This document shows, in pieces, positions 36,070-45,007 of a stretch of 64,000 bases of DNA. Made by a program: the position numbers and the translations under genes. This stretch comes from Ruegeria arenilitoris (GTDB taxonomy: Bacteria; Pseudomonadota; Alphaproteobacteria; Rhodobacterales; Rhodobacteraceae): positions 1 to 64,000 of the forward strand of contig NZ_WPZQ01000010.1 in the NCBI RefSeq assembly GCF_013030265.1. Reading direction: 5' to 3'. Each line of letters begins with the position of its first letter. The first letter of the stretch is position 1. Below the pieces are notes generated by a model that ran no database searches, was not told the DNA's origin, and was given only the letters and a program-made list of their open reading frames with translations.

Positions 36070-36093
36070 CCGCAGGCAGTTTAACGGTCCCCT

Positions 36094-37650
36094 ATGTATT
36101 TTCTTCGCGCGGCAACTACGATGTTGTCGTTTTTTGCAGGTGCTGCAGGTGTCGCGGCGCAGGACATTACCCTGACCTCACACGACGGTAAGGTCGAGGT
36201 CACAGGCAATCTGTTAAGCTATGATGGCGAGTTTTATCGCGTTGATACGCAATTTGGCGAGCTGACCGTGGATGGATCCGGGGTCACCTGTGAGGGTCTC
36301 GCCTGTCCCAATCTCATCGATTTCGTTGCTGAAGTCAGTTTTTCGGGTTCCTCGGTCATAGCTGACGCTCTGATGCCTGCCTTGATCGAAGGCTTCGCCC
36401 GACAAGAAGGTCTGGAGACGAACCGCACGGATTTAGAGGAAGGTCTATTTGTCTACGCACTGCAACAGCCGGGGCGTCAGGCACCGCTGGGTCGCCTGAC
36501 ATTTCACGCTGGAAACACCGCGCGGGGTTTCGCTGACCTGATCGGGGATGAGGCTGACATCGTCATGGCCTTGCGCGAAATCCGCCCTGAGGAAAATGAA
36601 GCGGCTCAAGAGGCTGGGATTGGTGATCTGACCCGGCCTCGCCGATCGCGGGTCCTGGCGCTGGATGCCATGGTCCCTGTTGTATCAAGGGAAAATCCGA
36701 TCCGTCGGATTCTACCAAGCGATCTGGCTCGGGTTTTTGCCGGAGAGGTCACAAACTGGGCAGAGCTGGGCGGGCCGGATGCGCCAATTGCGTTGCATCT
36801 GCCGGATGCGGGTGGTGGACTTGCGCAGGCCGCAGAAGATTTGCTGTTAATCTCTGCCGATGCGCCGCCTGAGGTGGTTATCGAACGGCACGCCCGCAGT
36901 AGCGATCTGGTGAAAGCCGTAGCAGATGACCCCTTTGCCATTGGTATCGCCAGTCATGCCGGGGTTGGTCCGGCGCAAGCTTTGCCTTTATCTGGCGGCT
37001 GCGGATACGCTCTGACGGCAACACGGCAATCGATCAAAACCGAGGATTATCCTCTGACGTCACCGATGTTCATGTATTTGCCGCAACGCCGGCTGCCAAA
37101 GATTGTCCGGCAGTTTCTGGCCTACACTCAAAGCGCCGAGGCGCAGATGGTGATCCGGCAAGCCGGGTTTGTTGATCAGTCACCCGAAACGATCCGCATC
37201 GGATTGCAAGGGGATCGGTTAGCAAACGCCATCACCGCCGGCGGGGCCGAAGTGGGCATGGAAGAGCTGCAGCGGATGATCGAAACGCTAAGGCCCTTGT
37301 CGCGCCTTTCGCTATCATTTCGGTTCGAAACGGGTTCATCCCGACCCGATGCACAATCACGCTCGAACATTCAGCACCTCGCGCAGGCGCTTGAAAGCGG
37401 GGCGTTTGATGCGCGCAAGCTGATCTTTGTGGGTTTCAGTGACGGGGACGGTGCGGCCTCGGCCAATGCACGCATCGCGCTTCGCCGCGCGCAGACCGTG
37501 CGGAATGCGGTACTGAATGCCGTTGAAACTGCAGTTCCGGAAAGTGTCGAGATCGATGTCGAAGGGTTCGGCGAAGCCATGCCGATGGCCTGCGATGACA
37601 CGGATTGGGGCCGAAAGGTCAATCGCAGGGTCGAGATCTGGGTCGAGTGA
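36094..37650 (+). CDS. PstS-like substrate-binding domain fused to OmpA C-terminal domain
   Basis: A 518-residue exported protein. The signal peptide spans ~1-22 (SFFAGAAGVAAQ). After a ~60-residue N-terminal beta segment, residues ~85-340 resemble the phosphate-binding-protein-type PBP fold: VSFSGSSVIADALMPALIEGF, RILPSDLARVFAGEVTNWAELGG and SPMFMYLPQRRLPKIVRQFLAY. Residues ~400-515 are an OmpA-like murein-binding domain: LSFRFETGSSRPDAQSRSNI, GFSDGDGAASANARIALRRAQTV and KVNRRVEIWVE. It should therefore be tethered to murein while offering a ligand-binding domain in the periplasm. Ligand unknown; no Pst transporter genes adjoin. Confidence 0.88.
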   Translation: MYFLRAATTMLSFFAGAAGVAAQDITLTSHDGKVEVTGNLLSYDGEFYRVDTQFGELTVDGSGVTCEGLACPNLIDFVAEVSFSGSSVIADALMPALIEGFARQEGLETNRTDLEEGLFVYALQQPGRQAPLGRLTFHAGNTARGFADLIGDEADIVMALREIRPEENEAAQEAGIGDLTRPRRSRVLALDAMVPVVSRENPIRRILPSDLARVFAGEVTNWAELGGPDAPIALHLPDAGGGLAQAAEDLLLISADAPPEVVIERHARSSDLVKAVADDPFAIGIASHAGVGPAQALPLSGGCGYALTATRQSIKTEDYPLTSPMFMYLPQRRLPKIVRQFLAYTQSAEAQMVIRQAGFVDQSPETIRIGLQGDRLANAITAGGAEVGMEELQRMIETLRPLSRLSLSFRFETGSSRPDAQSRSNIQHLAQALESGAFDARKLIFVGFSDGDGAASANARIALRRAQTVRNAVLNAVETAVPESVEIDVEGFGEAMPMACDDTDWGRKVNRRVEIWVE

Positions 37651-37653
37651 CCT

Positions 37654-38409
37654 CTATAGATAGCCTTGCGACCTGAAACTCAATTCAGTTGATTTTCCGA
37701 TAATCAGGTGATCATGCAGGGTCAGTCCCAGCGCAGTACAGGCGTCCTGAATACGGTTTGTCATATCGATATCCGATTGTGACGGTGTCGGATCGCCCGA
37801 GGGATGATTGTGTACCAGGATCAGGGCAGAGGCATTCAGTTCCAATGCGCGTTTCGCCACCTCTCGCGGATAAACGGGCACATGGTCCACCGTACCCTTG
37901 GCCTGTTCTTCATCCTCGATCAGAACGTTCTTGCGATCCAGATAGAACACCCGGAATTGTTCGGTTTCGCGATGCGCCATTGTGGTGTGGCAATAGTCTA
38001 TAAGCGCATCCCAACCCGAGATCACATGGCGTTGCATCACCCGCGCGCGGGCCATGCGGTGGGCGCAGGCCTCGAGTATCTTCAGGTCGGTGATCACCGT
38101 GTCACCCACCCCCTTGATCTGGCGAAGCCGCTCTTCGGGTGCGGTCAGCACGCGGTTGAAATCTCCAAACGCGTCCAGCAACGCCCGGGCCAGCGGCTTC
38201 ACGTCCTGCCGGGGGATCGAACGAAACAACACAAGTTCCAACAGCTCATAATCCGGCATCGCCGCAGATCCACCCGACATGAAGCGTTCACGCAGGCGTT
38301 TACGATGGTCCTTGATATAAGACGGTAATCGACCCGAGGGCAGCGGCGCCACCGGGGCTTCGTCACTTTCAAACAGCATCGGGGCTTCAGCAAAGGCGTC
38401 CTGAGTCAT
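37654..38409 (-). CDS. radC: RadC/UPF0758 JAB-domain protein
   Basis: A 251-residue RadC-family protein. The N-terminal part has a helix-hairpin-helix-like segment (LTAPEERLRQIKGVGDTVI) and the C-terminal JAB/MPN domain carries the metal motif HNHPSGDPTPSQSDID plus an upstream Glu (QFRVFYLDRKN region). Despite the gene name, a direct DNA-repair role is not established for the family; the metal site suggests a hydrolase. It converges on the PstS-OmpA gene and lies 35 bases after thiX on the same strand, so it could receive read-through from the thiamine operon. Confidence 0.93.
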   Translation of the reverse strand: MTQDAFAEAPMLFESDEAPVAPLPSGRLPSYIKDHRKRLRERFMSGGSAAMPDYELLELVLFRSIPRQDVKPLARALLDAFGDFNRVLTAPEERLRQIKGVGDTVITDLKILEACAHRMARARVMQRHVISGWDALIDYCHTTMAHRETEQFRVFYLDRKNVLIEDEEQAKGTVDHVPVYPREVAKRALELNASALILVHNHPSGDPTPSQSDIDMTNRIQDACTALGLTLHDHLIIGKSTELSFRSQGYL

Positions 38410-38444
38410 GCGCTCAGACTGGCTCAGAATAGGTTTCCGATTGG

Positions 38445-39179
38445 TTAATGGGCCTCACCTGCCATACGAGCTGTCGCGTGGCGTACAAGTATATGCAGGA
38501 CAATGGAAAACACACCCAGGGTCAGCATCGCGGCAAACATCAGATCGGTCTTGGCGCGGCCATTGGCCAGCAACATCAGATAACCCAGCCCTTGCGATGA
38601 TCCTACCCATTCACCAATCACGGCACCGATTGGCGCGTAGACCGCCGCCAGCCGCATACCAGAGGCGAGTGAGGGCAACGCAGCAGGAATCCGAATATGC
38701 CACAATACCGAGCGTGAACTGGCCTGCATTGTCCGCGCAAGATCCAGATATCCGGTGGGCGTCCGCATCAATCCGTCAAAGAATGATGAGGTGATCGGAA
38801 AATAGATGATCAACACCGCCATCGCGACCTTGGACCAAAGACCATAGCCCAGCCACAGTGTTAGTAGCGGTGCCAACGCAAAGACCGGCAAAGCTTGCGT
38901 AAATACCAACATGGGCTGGACCAGAACGCGCGCAGCCCGTGAATTTGCCAGCTGCAACGCAGTGATCACACCCAGAAATGTTCCGCAGGCCAGTCCGATC
39001 AGAACCTCGACCGCCGTGATCCAGGTGTGTTCCGCGATTAACCAGCGATTCTGCCACCATGTCTCGACCACAAGCGCGGGGCCGGGCAGAATAAACTTGG
39101 GCAAACCCGTCAGGCTGACAATTGCCTGCCACACGCCAAGGGCAAACAAGGTTGCTGCAAGGGCGGAAAGGTATTTCAC
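38445..39179 (-). CDS. thiX: ABC transporter permease for a thiamine pyrimidine precursor (ThiX)
   Basis: A 244-residue permease with about six hydrophobic segments and the EAA-loop GYLDLARTMQASSRSVLWHIRIPAALP of the SsuC/TauC type. Its place at the end of a TPP-riboswitch operon with an NMT1-type binding protein, an ATPase and TenA identifies it as ThiX, which imports formylaminopyrimidine from degraded thiamine or a related pyrimidine. The start overlaps the ATPase gene by 4 bases. The substrate is inferred from the known ThiXYZ system. Confidence 0.88.
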   Translation of the reverse strand: MKYLSALAATLFALGVWQAIVSLTGLPKFILPGPALVVETWWQNRWLIAEHTWITAVEVLIGLACGTFLGVITALQLANSRAARVLVQPMLVFTQALPVFALAPLLTLWLGYGLWSKVAMAVLIIYFPITSSFFDGLMRTPTGYLDLARTMQASSRSVLWHIRIPAALPSLASGMRLAAVYAPIGAVIGEWVGSSQGLGYLMLLANGRAKTDLMFAAMLTLGVFSIVLHILVRHATARMAGEAH

Positions 39180-39904
39180 GCGGCTTCCTCTCTCAACAAT
39201 CTGAGCAACGAGCCTTGTGTTTCCAGCGTCTCCAGATCGTCGACTTTACGTGGGGCGGGCGCGGGCGGAGGTTGGCAATGGGTCAATCCGTGCTGGGTCA
39301 TGACCACAATTGTTTGTCCCAACCGTGCCGCCTCGGCCGGATCATGGGTAACCAGCAGAACGGTCCGACCCTGCAAGGCCTCTGCTGCCAGATCCTGCAT
39401 ATCGGCCCGGGTTCGTGCATCGAGGGCGGAAAAAGGTTCATCCAACAGGACAATCGGTCGATCCTCCATCAACGTGCGGGCCAGAGCCACACGCTGACGT
39501 TGACCACCCGAAAGTTCGGCAGGTTTCTTGTTCATGTGGTCCGTCAATCGCATGCGCGCGATCAAACGATCCCGTCGATTCCGATCGATTTTCTCGCCCC
39601 GCAGCCGTGCACCCAGCGAGACGTTCTGCGCAACGGTCGCCCATGGCAGCAAAAGATCGTTCTGCGCCATGTAGGCGACACGCTCAGCGACTGGTTTCCC
39701 GTCACTGGCGGCGATCTGGCCAGAAAAATCAGCGCCAGTGTCCAGCCCCGCGATCAACCGCAGGACTGTGGTTTTTCCAACGCCCGATCCACCCAAAAGG
39801 CAGGTCCACTGCCCGGACGCCAGCGACAACGACAATGGCGCGAACAGGCTCGCGCTGCCGATAGACGCCTGGCCCTCGAAGATCAGATCGGGCGCTGGTG
39901 TCAT
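39176..39904 (-). CDS. thiZ: ABC transporter ATPase for a thiamine pyrimidine precursor (ThiZ)
   Basis: A 242-residue ATPase: Walker A LLGGSGVGKTTVL, signature [13 protein letters not shown], Walker B PIVLLDEPFSALD and switch His LLVTHDPAEA. It energises the ThiX permease. Genes on both sides overlap it by 4 bases (thiX downstream, tenA upstream), showing tight translational coupling. By ATPase sequence alone it would be a nitrate/taurine-type ATPase; the thiamine role comes from the operon. Confidence 0.9.
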   Translation of the reverse strand: MTPAPDLIFEGQASIGSASLFAPLSLSLASGQWTCLLGGSGVGKTTVLRLIAGLDTGADFSGQIAASDGKPVAERVAYMAQNDLLLPWATVAQNVSLGARLRGEKIDRNRRDRLIARMRLTDHMNKKPAELSGGQRQRVALARTLMEDRPIVLLDEPFSALDARTRADMQDLAAEALQGRTVLLVTHDPAEAARLGQTIVVMTQHGLTHCQPPPAPAPRKVDDLETLETQGSLLRLLREEAA

Positions 39905-40575
39905 GGGGTAAAGCCCATTTGCCAGAAATTGACCTCAAGCTCAGTCGCGGTACGGAACGTCTGGCACAGGCGATCCCAGCGTGGGGATGCCTCAAAATTA
40001 GCACCAATGCGCCGTGTTAGAGCCGAATCTAACAGCTCTCCAACCGCATAGCAGGCCTGTTGATACTCATCGCTCGAATAAGCGTCGATCCAGTCGCGAT
40101 AGGTCTCAGAGGTCGCCTCGACAGCAAGTCGGGTGCCGATTTCACCATATCCCATCACACAAGGTACAAGGGCCGCGAGCAGATCAAGCAGATCACCGCT
40201 GTAACCCGCCTCAAGCACATAGCGTGTATAAGCGAGGTTTTCGGCCCGCTCCGGTGTGGCGAACAGCTGATCCTGCGGGATGCCTTCGGCCTCGCAAATG
40301 CCGATATGCAGCTTCATCTCTTCGCTGATCAAACCATTTACGGTGCGGGAGGCAGCCAGCATCTCATCATGCGTTTCAGATTTCACCACCGCCAGCGCCC
40401 AAGCGCGGGAAAAGTGGATCAGAAACACATAATCCTGTCGCAGATAATGCAGGAACGCCTCACGTGGGAGCGTTCCGTCCTTCATCCCTTCGACAAAGGC
40501 GTGGCGGGTGTAGTCCCGCCACGGCCCCTGTGCAGTATCACGCATCAACGTGAAGGCTTTGCCATAATCGCTCAT
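39901..40575 (-). CDS. tenA: TenA, thiaminase II / aminopyrimidine aminohydrolase
   Basis: A 224-residue all-helical TenA protein. It hydrolyses aminomethyl-pyrimidine from base-degraded thiamine to HMP for reuse. The catalytic Cys is Cys139 in LVPCVMGYGEIG; the DYVFLIHFSRAWA and EEMKLHIG regions line the active site. It overlaps thiY upstream and thiZ downstream by 4 bases each. With ThiXYZ it makes a salvage branch that feeds ThiD. No amidohydrolase (YlmB-type) for the formyl group lies in the window. Confidence 0.94.
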   Translation of the reverse strand: MSDYGKAFTLMRDTAQGPWRDYTRHAFVEGMKDGTLPREAFLHYLRQDYVFLIHFSRAWALAVVKSETHDEMLAASRTVNGLISEEMKLHIGICEAEGIPQDQLFATPERAENLAYTRYVLEAGYSGDLLDLLAALVPCVMGYGEIGTRLAVEATSETYRDWIDAYSSDEYQQACYAVGELLDSALTRRIGANFEASPRWDRLCQTFRTATELEVNFWQMGFTP

Positions 40576-41507
40576 TGTGAAGTCACATCGATAGTGATGT
40601 CGCTGACAGGGTTGATGCTGTCGATCATGCCGCTGTCTTTCAGGAAAGCCTCGAACCGGGCATAGCGGCCTGCGTCAAAACCCGCAGGGCGCAGCGCGAA
40701 GCGGGACAATGTATCCACCCAGGCGCGGGCATTCAGCTCATCCTGCAACTCAACTGAGGTTGCGGCGAAGATTTCCCAGCTTTCTTCTGGGTTGTTGACG
40801 ATGAACTGCGTGGCCTTCTCGGTTGCGGCCAGAAAGCGGGCGATTTTGTCGGCGTCCATCGTATCAGGATTGGCGACGTAGATCAGTTCATCATAGGGCG
40901 GCACACCTTCTTCTTCGATATAGAAGCAACGGCCGGCGACACCCTCGATATCCATCTGGTTCAGTTCAAAGTTGCGGAATGCCCCGATAACTGCATCGAC
41001 CTGCCCGGTCATCAGCGACGGAGACAGAGAGAAATTGACGTTGATCATTTCGATGTCATCCAAGGCGACGTCATGCACGCCCAGCATCGCGGACAAAACA
41101 GCCTCTTCGACGCCCGCTACTGAAAAACCAACCTTCTTACCCTTGAGATCGGCAAGCGTTTCGATCGGACCGTCTTTGAGCACCAGCAGACAGTTCAGCG
41201 GTGTTGCAACCAGCGTACCGACACGCTTAAGCGGCAGGCCTTCGTGAATCTGCAAGTGCAGCTGCGGTTGATAGGATACCGCCAAATCGGCCTGTCCGGC
41301 TGCAACCAGACGCGGCGGGGCTGACGGATCTGCAGGCGGTATGACCTCGACCTCAAGCCCCTGATCGGCAAAGTAACCCTTTTCCTGCGCAATGATGATT
41401 GGTCCGTGATCCGGGTTCACGAACCAATCCAGCAACAAAGTCATCTTGTCTTCGGCCCAAGCAGGCGCAGCGGCCAACAGGGCAACAGCTGTAATCAGCT
41501 TTTTCAT
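40572..41507 (-). CDS. thiY: NMT1/THI5-like substrate-binding protein of thiamine pyrimidine ABC transporter (ThiY)
   Basis: A 311-residue periplasmic receptor. The signal peptide is KKLITAVALLAAAPAWA, cut before EDKMTLLLD. The mature protein starts with the ThiY/THI5 hallmark LLLDWFVNPDHGPIIIAQEKGYF, and LKGKKVGFSVAGVEEAVLSAML continues the fold. The ATG at 41507 is chosen because a longer frame up to 41720 lacks a signal peptide and runs through the thiF 3' end. It delivers pyrimidine to ThiX/ThiZ and follows thiF by 19 bases. Confidence 0.92.
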   Translation of the reverse strand: MKKLITAVALLAAAPAWAEDKMTLLLDWFVNPDHGPIIIAQEKGYFADQGLEVEVIPPADPSAPPRLVAAGQADLAVSYQPQLHLQIHEGLPLKRVGTLVATPLNCLLVLKDGPIETLADLKGKKVGFSVAGVEEAVLSAMLGVHDVALDDIEMINVNFSLSPSLMTGQVDAVIGAFRNFELNQMDIEGVAGRCFYIEEEGVPPYDELIYVANPDTMDADKIARFLAATEKATQFIVNNPEESWEIFAATSVELQDELNARAWVDTLSRFALRPAGFDAGRYARFEAFLKDSGMIDSINPVSDITIDVTSQ

Positions 41508-41526
41508 GTCTCGCGTTTCCTTCTGT

Positions 41527-42489
41527 TCACGAGGTTGAGGCCGCAACGAGGACGATCTCGCCCGGCCAATCCGGTTGAATACGTTCAGCAGCGCGCCATG
41601 CCCGCAGGCCGGTCGCGCAACACAGAGCCAATCTTTTTTCCTTGTTAGGCTCTGATATGAGATCTTCAGGAGTCGTCCGTTTGGCACTCGGATGAATAAG
41701 CTCCGGCGCCTCCGCCGCATCCCTTAGCTCAACAATCACGTCAGCCTCGCTCAGCTGACTGGCGGAAACAAAGCGGAATGCCTGTGCTGGCTCGGGTGCT
41801 TGATCAAAGCGAAATCCGGTACTGCGGAACGTACGCGCATCGAACTGCACGAGATGCCCCAAAGAGCTCGGCTCAAGACCAAGGATGACGCCCAGCGCCA
41901 TCTGCGCCTGAAGCGAACCCAACATGGCAACCACGGGACCCAACACCCCTGCTGTGGCGCAGCTTGCGCCACTATCAGGAGATTCGGGGAAAACCGCGCG
42001 CAATGAGGGGGCTCTGCCACAGAACCCACCGACATAACCTGACAGCCCCAGAACAGACGCGCTGATCAGGGGTTTTCTCAGCTCCAGGCAACTGTCTGAC
42101 AAGGTGTAGCTGGCTGCATAGCTGTCCGCGCAGTCCAATACCAAATCATGTTTGGATACCAAGTTTGCCACGTTTTCGCTTGTTAGAGGCTGATTCAAGT
42201 CAGAGATTTCGATTTCTCTGTTTAGTTCCCGGCAACGCTGAGCCGCCGCCTCTGCCTTTGAGCGGCCGCAGTCTTTCTCTGTAAACAAGGTCTGGCGATG
42301 GAGGTTCGATTGCTCAACGACATCCCCATCCATCACCGTCAGATGGCCAACCCCAGCCCCGGTTAACAAAGGCAAAACAGGTGCTGCCAAACCACCCGCG
42401 CCGATCACAAGAACCCGCGAGTTGGAAAGGCGTTTCTGCCCATCATCTCCAACCTCGGGCAGGATCATTTGTCGGGAATAGCGCGTCAT
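41527..42489 (-). CDS. thiF: ThiF/MoeB-type adenylyltransferase with C-terminal rhodanese-like segment
   Basis: A 320-residue E1-like enzyme. YSRQMILPEVGDDGQ, RVLVIGAGGLAAPVLPLLTGAGV and VMDGDVVEQSNLHRQTLF bind ATP, and SCATAGVLGPVVAMLGSLQA holds the conserved Cys. It adenylates the C-terminus of ThiS before sulfur transfer. Residues ~235-320 look like a shortened rhodanese domain with a possible active-site loop ALCCATGLRAW, so sulfur delivery may be built in. The zinc CxxC pairs of MoeB are not visible. The ATG at 42489 overlaps the thiE stop by 4 bases. Confidence 0.88.
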   Translation of the reverse strand: MTRYSRQMILPEVGDDGQKRLSNSRVLVIGAGGLAAPVLPLLTGAGVGHLTVMDGDVVEQSNLHRQTLFTEKDCGRSKAEAAAQRCRELNREIEISDLNQPLTSENVANLVSKHDLVLDCADSYAASYTLSDSCLELRKPLISASVLGLSGYVGGFCGRAPSLRAVFPESPDSGASCATAGVLGPVVAMLGSLQAQMALGVILGLEPSSLGHLVQFDARTFRSTGFRFDQAPEPAQAFRFVSASQLSEADVIVELRDAAEAPELIHPSAKRTTPEDLISEPNKEKRLALCCATGLRAWRAAERIQPDWPGEIVLVAASTS

Positions 42490-43082
42490 TTGCAGACCTC
42501 GATCCATTCACGCACACGCCCTTCGGGATCGTCGTTGAGTGTGATGTCGGTGACAACTGAAACGATATCCGCGCCAGCCTCGAATACGCCGCGCGCGCGT
42601 TCAACACTCATACCGCCAATACCGACCAAGGGGATGTCACCTACTCGTGCTTTCCATTCGGTCACCCGCGGCAAGCCCTGTTGATGCCATTTCATCTTTT
42701 TCAGGATGGTCGGGTAAACAGGGCCCAGCGCGACATAATCCGGGCCCATTACCAGGACGCGCTCGAGCTCGTCATCATCATGGGTTGAAACACCCAGTTT
42801 CAGACCGGCCTTGCGGATCGCCTTGAGATCGGCGTCATCCAAATCTTCCTGACCCAGATGAATCCAGTCGCAGCCCACTTCGATAGCTGCCTGCCAGTAG
42901 TCATTCACCACCAGCACAGCACCATGTTCGCGACACAGAGCTTGTGACACTTCGATCTCGTGACGCACAACGTCGTCTGGCTGATCCTTGATCCGCAGCT
43001 GTACCAGCTTAACACCCAAAGGCAGCATTCGGCGCAACCAGTCTGAGTGATCAAAGATCGGGTAAAATCGATCAAGGGTCAT
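42486..43082 (-). CDS. thiE: ThiE, thiamine phosphate synthase
   Basis: A 198-residue TIM-barrel enzyme that joins HMP-diphosphate and thiazole phosphate to thiamine phosphate. Recognisable parts are [55 protein letters not shown] and [13 protein letters not shown]. The second motif reads NDYWQ where most ThiE proteins have NDR, a mild deviation seen in some alphaproteobacteria. It overlaps thiG upstream and thiF downstream by 4 bases each. Confidence 0.93.
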   Translation of the reverse strand: MTLDRFYPIFDHSDWLRRMLPLGVKLVQLRIKDQPDDVVRHEIEVSQALCREHGAVLVVNDYWQAAIEVGCDWIHLGQEDLDDADLKAIRKAGLKLGVSTHDDDELERVLVMGPDYVALGPVYPTILKKMKWHQQGLPRVTEWKARVGDIPLVGIGGMSVERARGVFEAGADIVSVVTDITLNDDPEGRVREWIEVCK

Positions 43083-43849
43083 GACAGGAATGCCTTTCCA
43101 ATAACGGGAGTAGAGGCCTCGGCCATGTCGCGCGCTTCGATCGGATCGGCCTGATGGGCCAATTGTCCGGCCTGAACCGCCAGTGCCATCGCCTTGGCCA
43201 TCGCAGCCGGATCACCCGCACGGGCAACGGCTGTGTTCAGAAGAACGGCATCAAAGCCCAGTTCCATTGCGTGGGCCGCATGGCTTGGCAGACCGATGCC
43301 TGCATCAACAACCAGTGGCACATCCGGGAATTCAGCACGCATGGCACGCAATGCGTATTCGTTGTTCAGCCCGCGACCTGACCCGATTGGCGCGCCCCAG
43401 GGCATCAGGACCTCGCAGCCGGCGGCCAGCAACCGTTCTCCGACGATCAGATCGTCCGTTGTGTACGGGAACACCTGAAACCCATCCTCGGTCAGGATGC
43501 GAGCGGCCTCGACCAACTGAAACACATCCGGCTGCAGGCTGTCCGTGTGACCGATCAGTTCCAGCTTGATCCAGGGCGTATCAAACACCTCACGTGCCAT
43601 ATGAGCCGTGGTAACTGCCTCTTTGACCGTGTGGCATCCAGCCGTGTTCGGCAAAACCAGCACGCCAAGCTCACGGATCATGGACCAGAACGTCTGTCCC
43701 GCGCCGCCCGCCCCTTCACGGCGGAGCGAAACCGTGGCCACGCCTGCTGCGCTTTGGCGAAAAGCCTGTTCCAGAATGGCAGGGCTGGGATATTGCGCTG
43801 TTCCCAGCATCAGGGGGTTTGGCAAATCGGTGCCGTAAAACCGTTTCAT
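43079..43849 (-). CDS. thiG: ThiG, thiazole synthase
   Basis: A 256-residue TIM-barrel that builds thiazole phosphate from deoxyxylulose phosphate, dehydroglycine and ThiS-thiocarboxylate. The Schiff-base Lys is in [28 protein letters not shown] is the phosphate-binding loop and [20 protein letters not shown] the following barrel strand. The ATG at 43849 lies two bases after the thiS stop and gives the standard N-terminus ([17 protein letters not shown]). Confidence 0.95.
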   Translation of the reverse strand: MKRFYGTDLPNPLMLGTAQYPSPAILEQAFRQSAAGVATVSLRREGAGGAGQTFWSMIRELGVLVLPNTAGCHTVKEAVTTAHMAREVFDTPWIKLELIGHTDSLQPDVFQLVEAARILTEDGFQVFPYTTDDLIVGERLLAAGCEVLMPWGAPIGSGRGLNNEYALRAMRAEFPDVPLVVDAGIGLPSHAAHAMELGFDAVLLNTAVARAGDPAAMAKAMALAVQAGQLAHQADPIEARDMAEASTPVIGKAFLS

Positions 43850-43851
43850 GC

Positions 43852-44046
43852 TCAGCCCCCCTGCATTGGCGCAACAACTTCGATCCGGTCGCCTTCGGCC
43901 AGTTTGTGGGCAATGCGCAGACTGGACGGGACGAAATCTTCGTTCACTGCCGTGGCAACGCGACCAGAGAACCCGCATTCCTTCAGCAGTTCAGACAAGG
44001 TTTCCGCGCGCACGTCGCGCGATTCACCGTTAAGGACGATCTTCAT
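43852..44046 (-). CDS. thiS: ThiS, sulfur-carrier protein
   Basis: A 64-residue ubiquitin-like protein starting [12 protein letters not shown] and ending in APMQGG. The C-terminal Gly-Gly is adenylated by ThiF and turned into a thiocarboxylate that donates sulfur to ThiG. Length is normal. It overlaps the 3' end of thiO by 17 bases, so translation is coupled. A longer upstream in-frame reading is not supported. Confidence 0.94.
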   Translation of the reverse strand: MKIVLNGESRDVRAETLSELLKECGFSGRVATAVNEDFVPSSLRIAHKLAEGDRIEVVAPMQGG

Positions 44047-45007
44047 CAACCATCTCCGAGTGTTTGTTTTCCAACGCCAGATCGGCAACGCCCTGCGCCA
44101 ATGCAGGCGCCAGCAAATAGCCGTGGCGATAGAGGCCATTGGCATAGATTGTCCGACCCAGCCGCCGGATGCGTGGCAAGTTGTCGGGAAAGGCTGGGCG
44201 AAGATCGACACCGATTTCCAAGACCTCAGCTTCTCCGAAGGCCGGATTCAGGGCATAGGCCGCGCTCAGCAGTTCCAGCATCGAACGCGCAGTGATACGG
44301 CTGCTGTCCTCAGATTCGATCATCGTCGCGCCCAGCATGTAAATGCCGTCGCCGCGCGGCACGATGTAAAGCGGCATGCGTGGATGTAGCAGACGTACGG
44401 GGCGGTTCAGCGCCACATCCGGGCAGCGGATCACCAACATCTCACCCTTCACGCCGCGCAGATCGTGCAAGTACTCACGCGCATGCAGCCCGCGGCAGTC
44501 GATTGCATTCTCCATCTTCGCAGGCGCGAGTTTCTGGTGAAACTCCACCCCTTGTTCGCACAGCTGACGATAGAGATCGTTCAGCGCCTGCCGGGGATCG
44601 ACATGCGCCTCTGCGCTAAAATGCAAACCCTTTCCGAATCCATGTAGATCAGGCTCTAATAAGGAGATTTTTTCCTGTTCAACCTGTTCAAAACCTTCAG
44701 TACGGCGTGCGAAACGACGCAGATCCGGCAAATCCCGGGCATTGGCAACAACGAGGGTACCTTGTCTGTGTACCTGCGTTCGGTCCGCCCACCAATCGAT
44801 GGCCTGTTGACCCAGTCGCAGCACAGGTTCCTCGGCGTTCTCGTATTCGCACCATGGTGCCAGCATGCCACCAGCCCACCAGGAACACCCATGTGGGCCA
44901 GGCGGGCCGCCAGGATCAAAGACCTGAACGCGTGCGCCACGGGAAACCAGTTCACTCGCGACCGCCAGACCGGCAACACCGGCACCTATGACAGACCAGA
45001 CCGTCAC
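44030..45007 (-). CDS. thiO: ThiO, glycine oxidase
   Basis: A 325-residue FAD enzyme of the DAO family that oxidises glycine to dehydroglycine for ThiG, the route used in aerobes in place of ThiH. The dinucleotide motif is VIGAGVAGLAVASEL with the acidic end VQVFD; YIVPRGDGIYMLGATMIES and LRPAFPDNLPRI are typical late motifs. I place the start at a GTG at 45007, which overlaps the thiD stop as GTGA and directly precedes the FAD motif; an ATG at 45061 would intrude 58 bases into thiD. Confidence 0.92.
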   Translation of the reverse strand: MTVWSVIGAGVAGLAVASELVSRGARVQVFDPGGPPGPHGCSWWAGGMLAPWCEYENAEEPVLRLGQQAIDWWADRTQVHRQGTLVVANARDLPDLRRFARRTEGFEQVEQEKISLLEPDLHGFGKGLHFSAEAHVDPRQALNDLYRQLCEQGVEFHQKLAPAKMENAIDCRGLHAREYLHDLRGVKGEMLVIRCPDVALNRPVRLLHPRMPLYIVPRGDGIYMLGATMIESEDSSRITARSMLELLSAAYALNPAFGEAEVLEIGVDLRPAFPDNLPRIRRLGRTIYANGLYRHGYLLAPALAQGVADLALENKHSEMVDEDRP

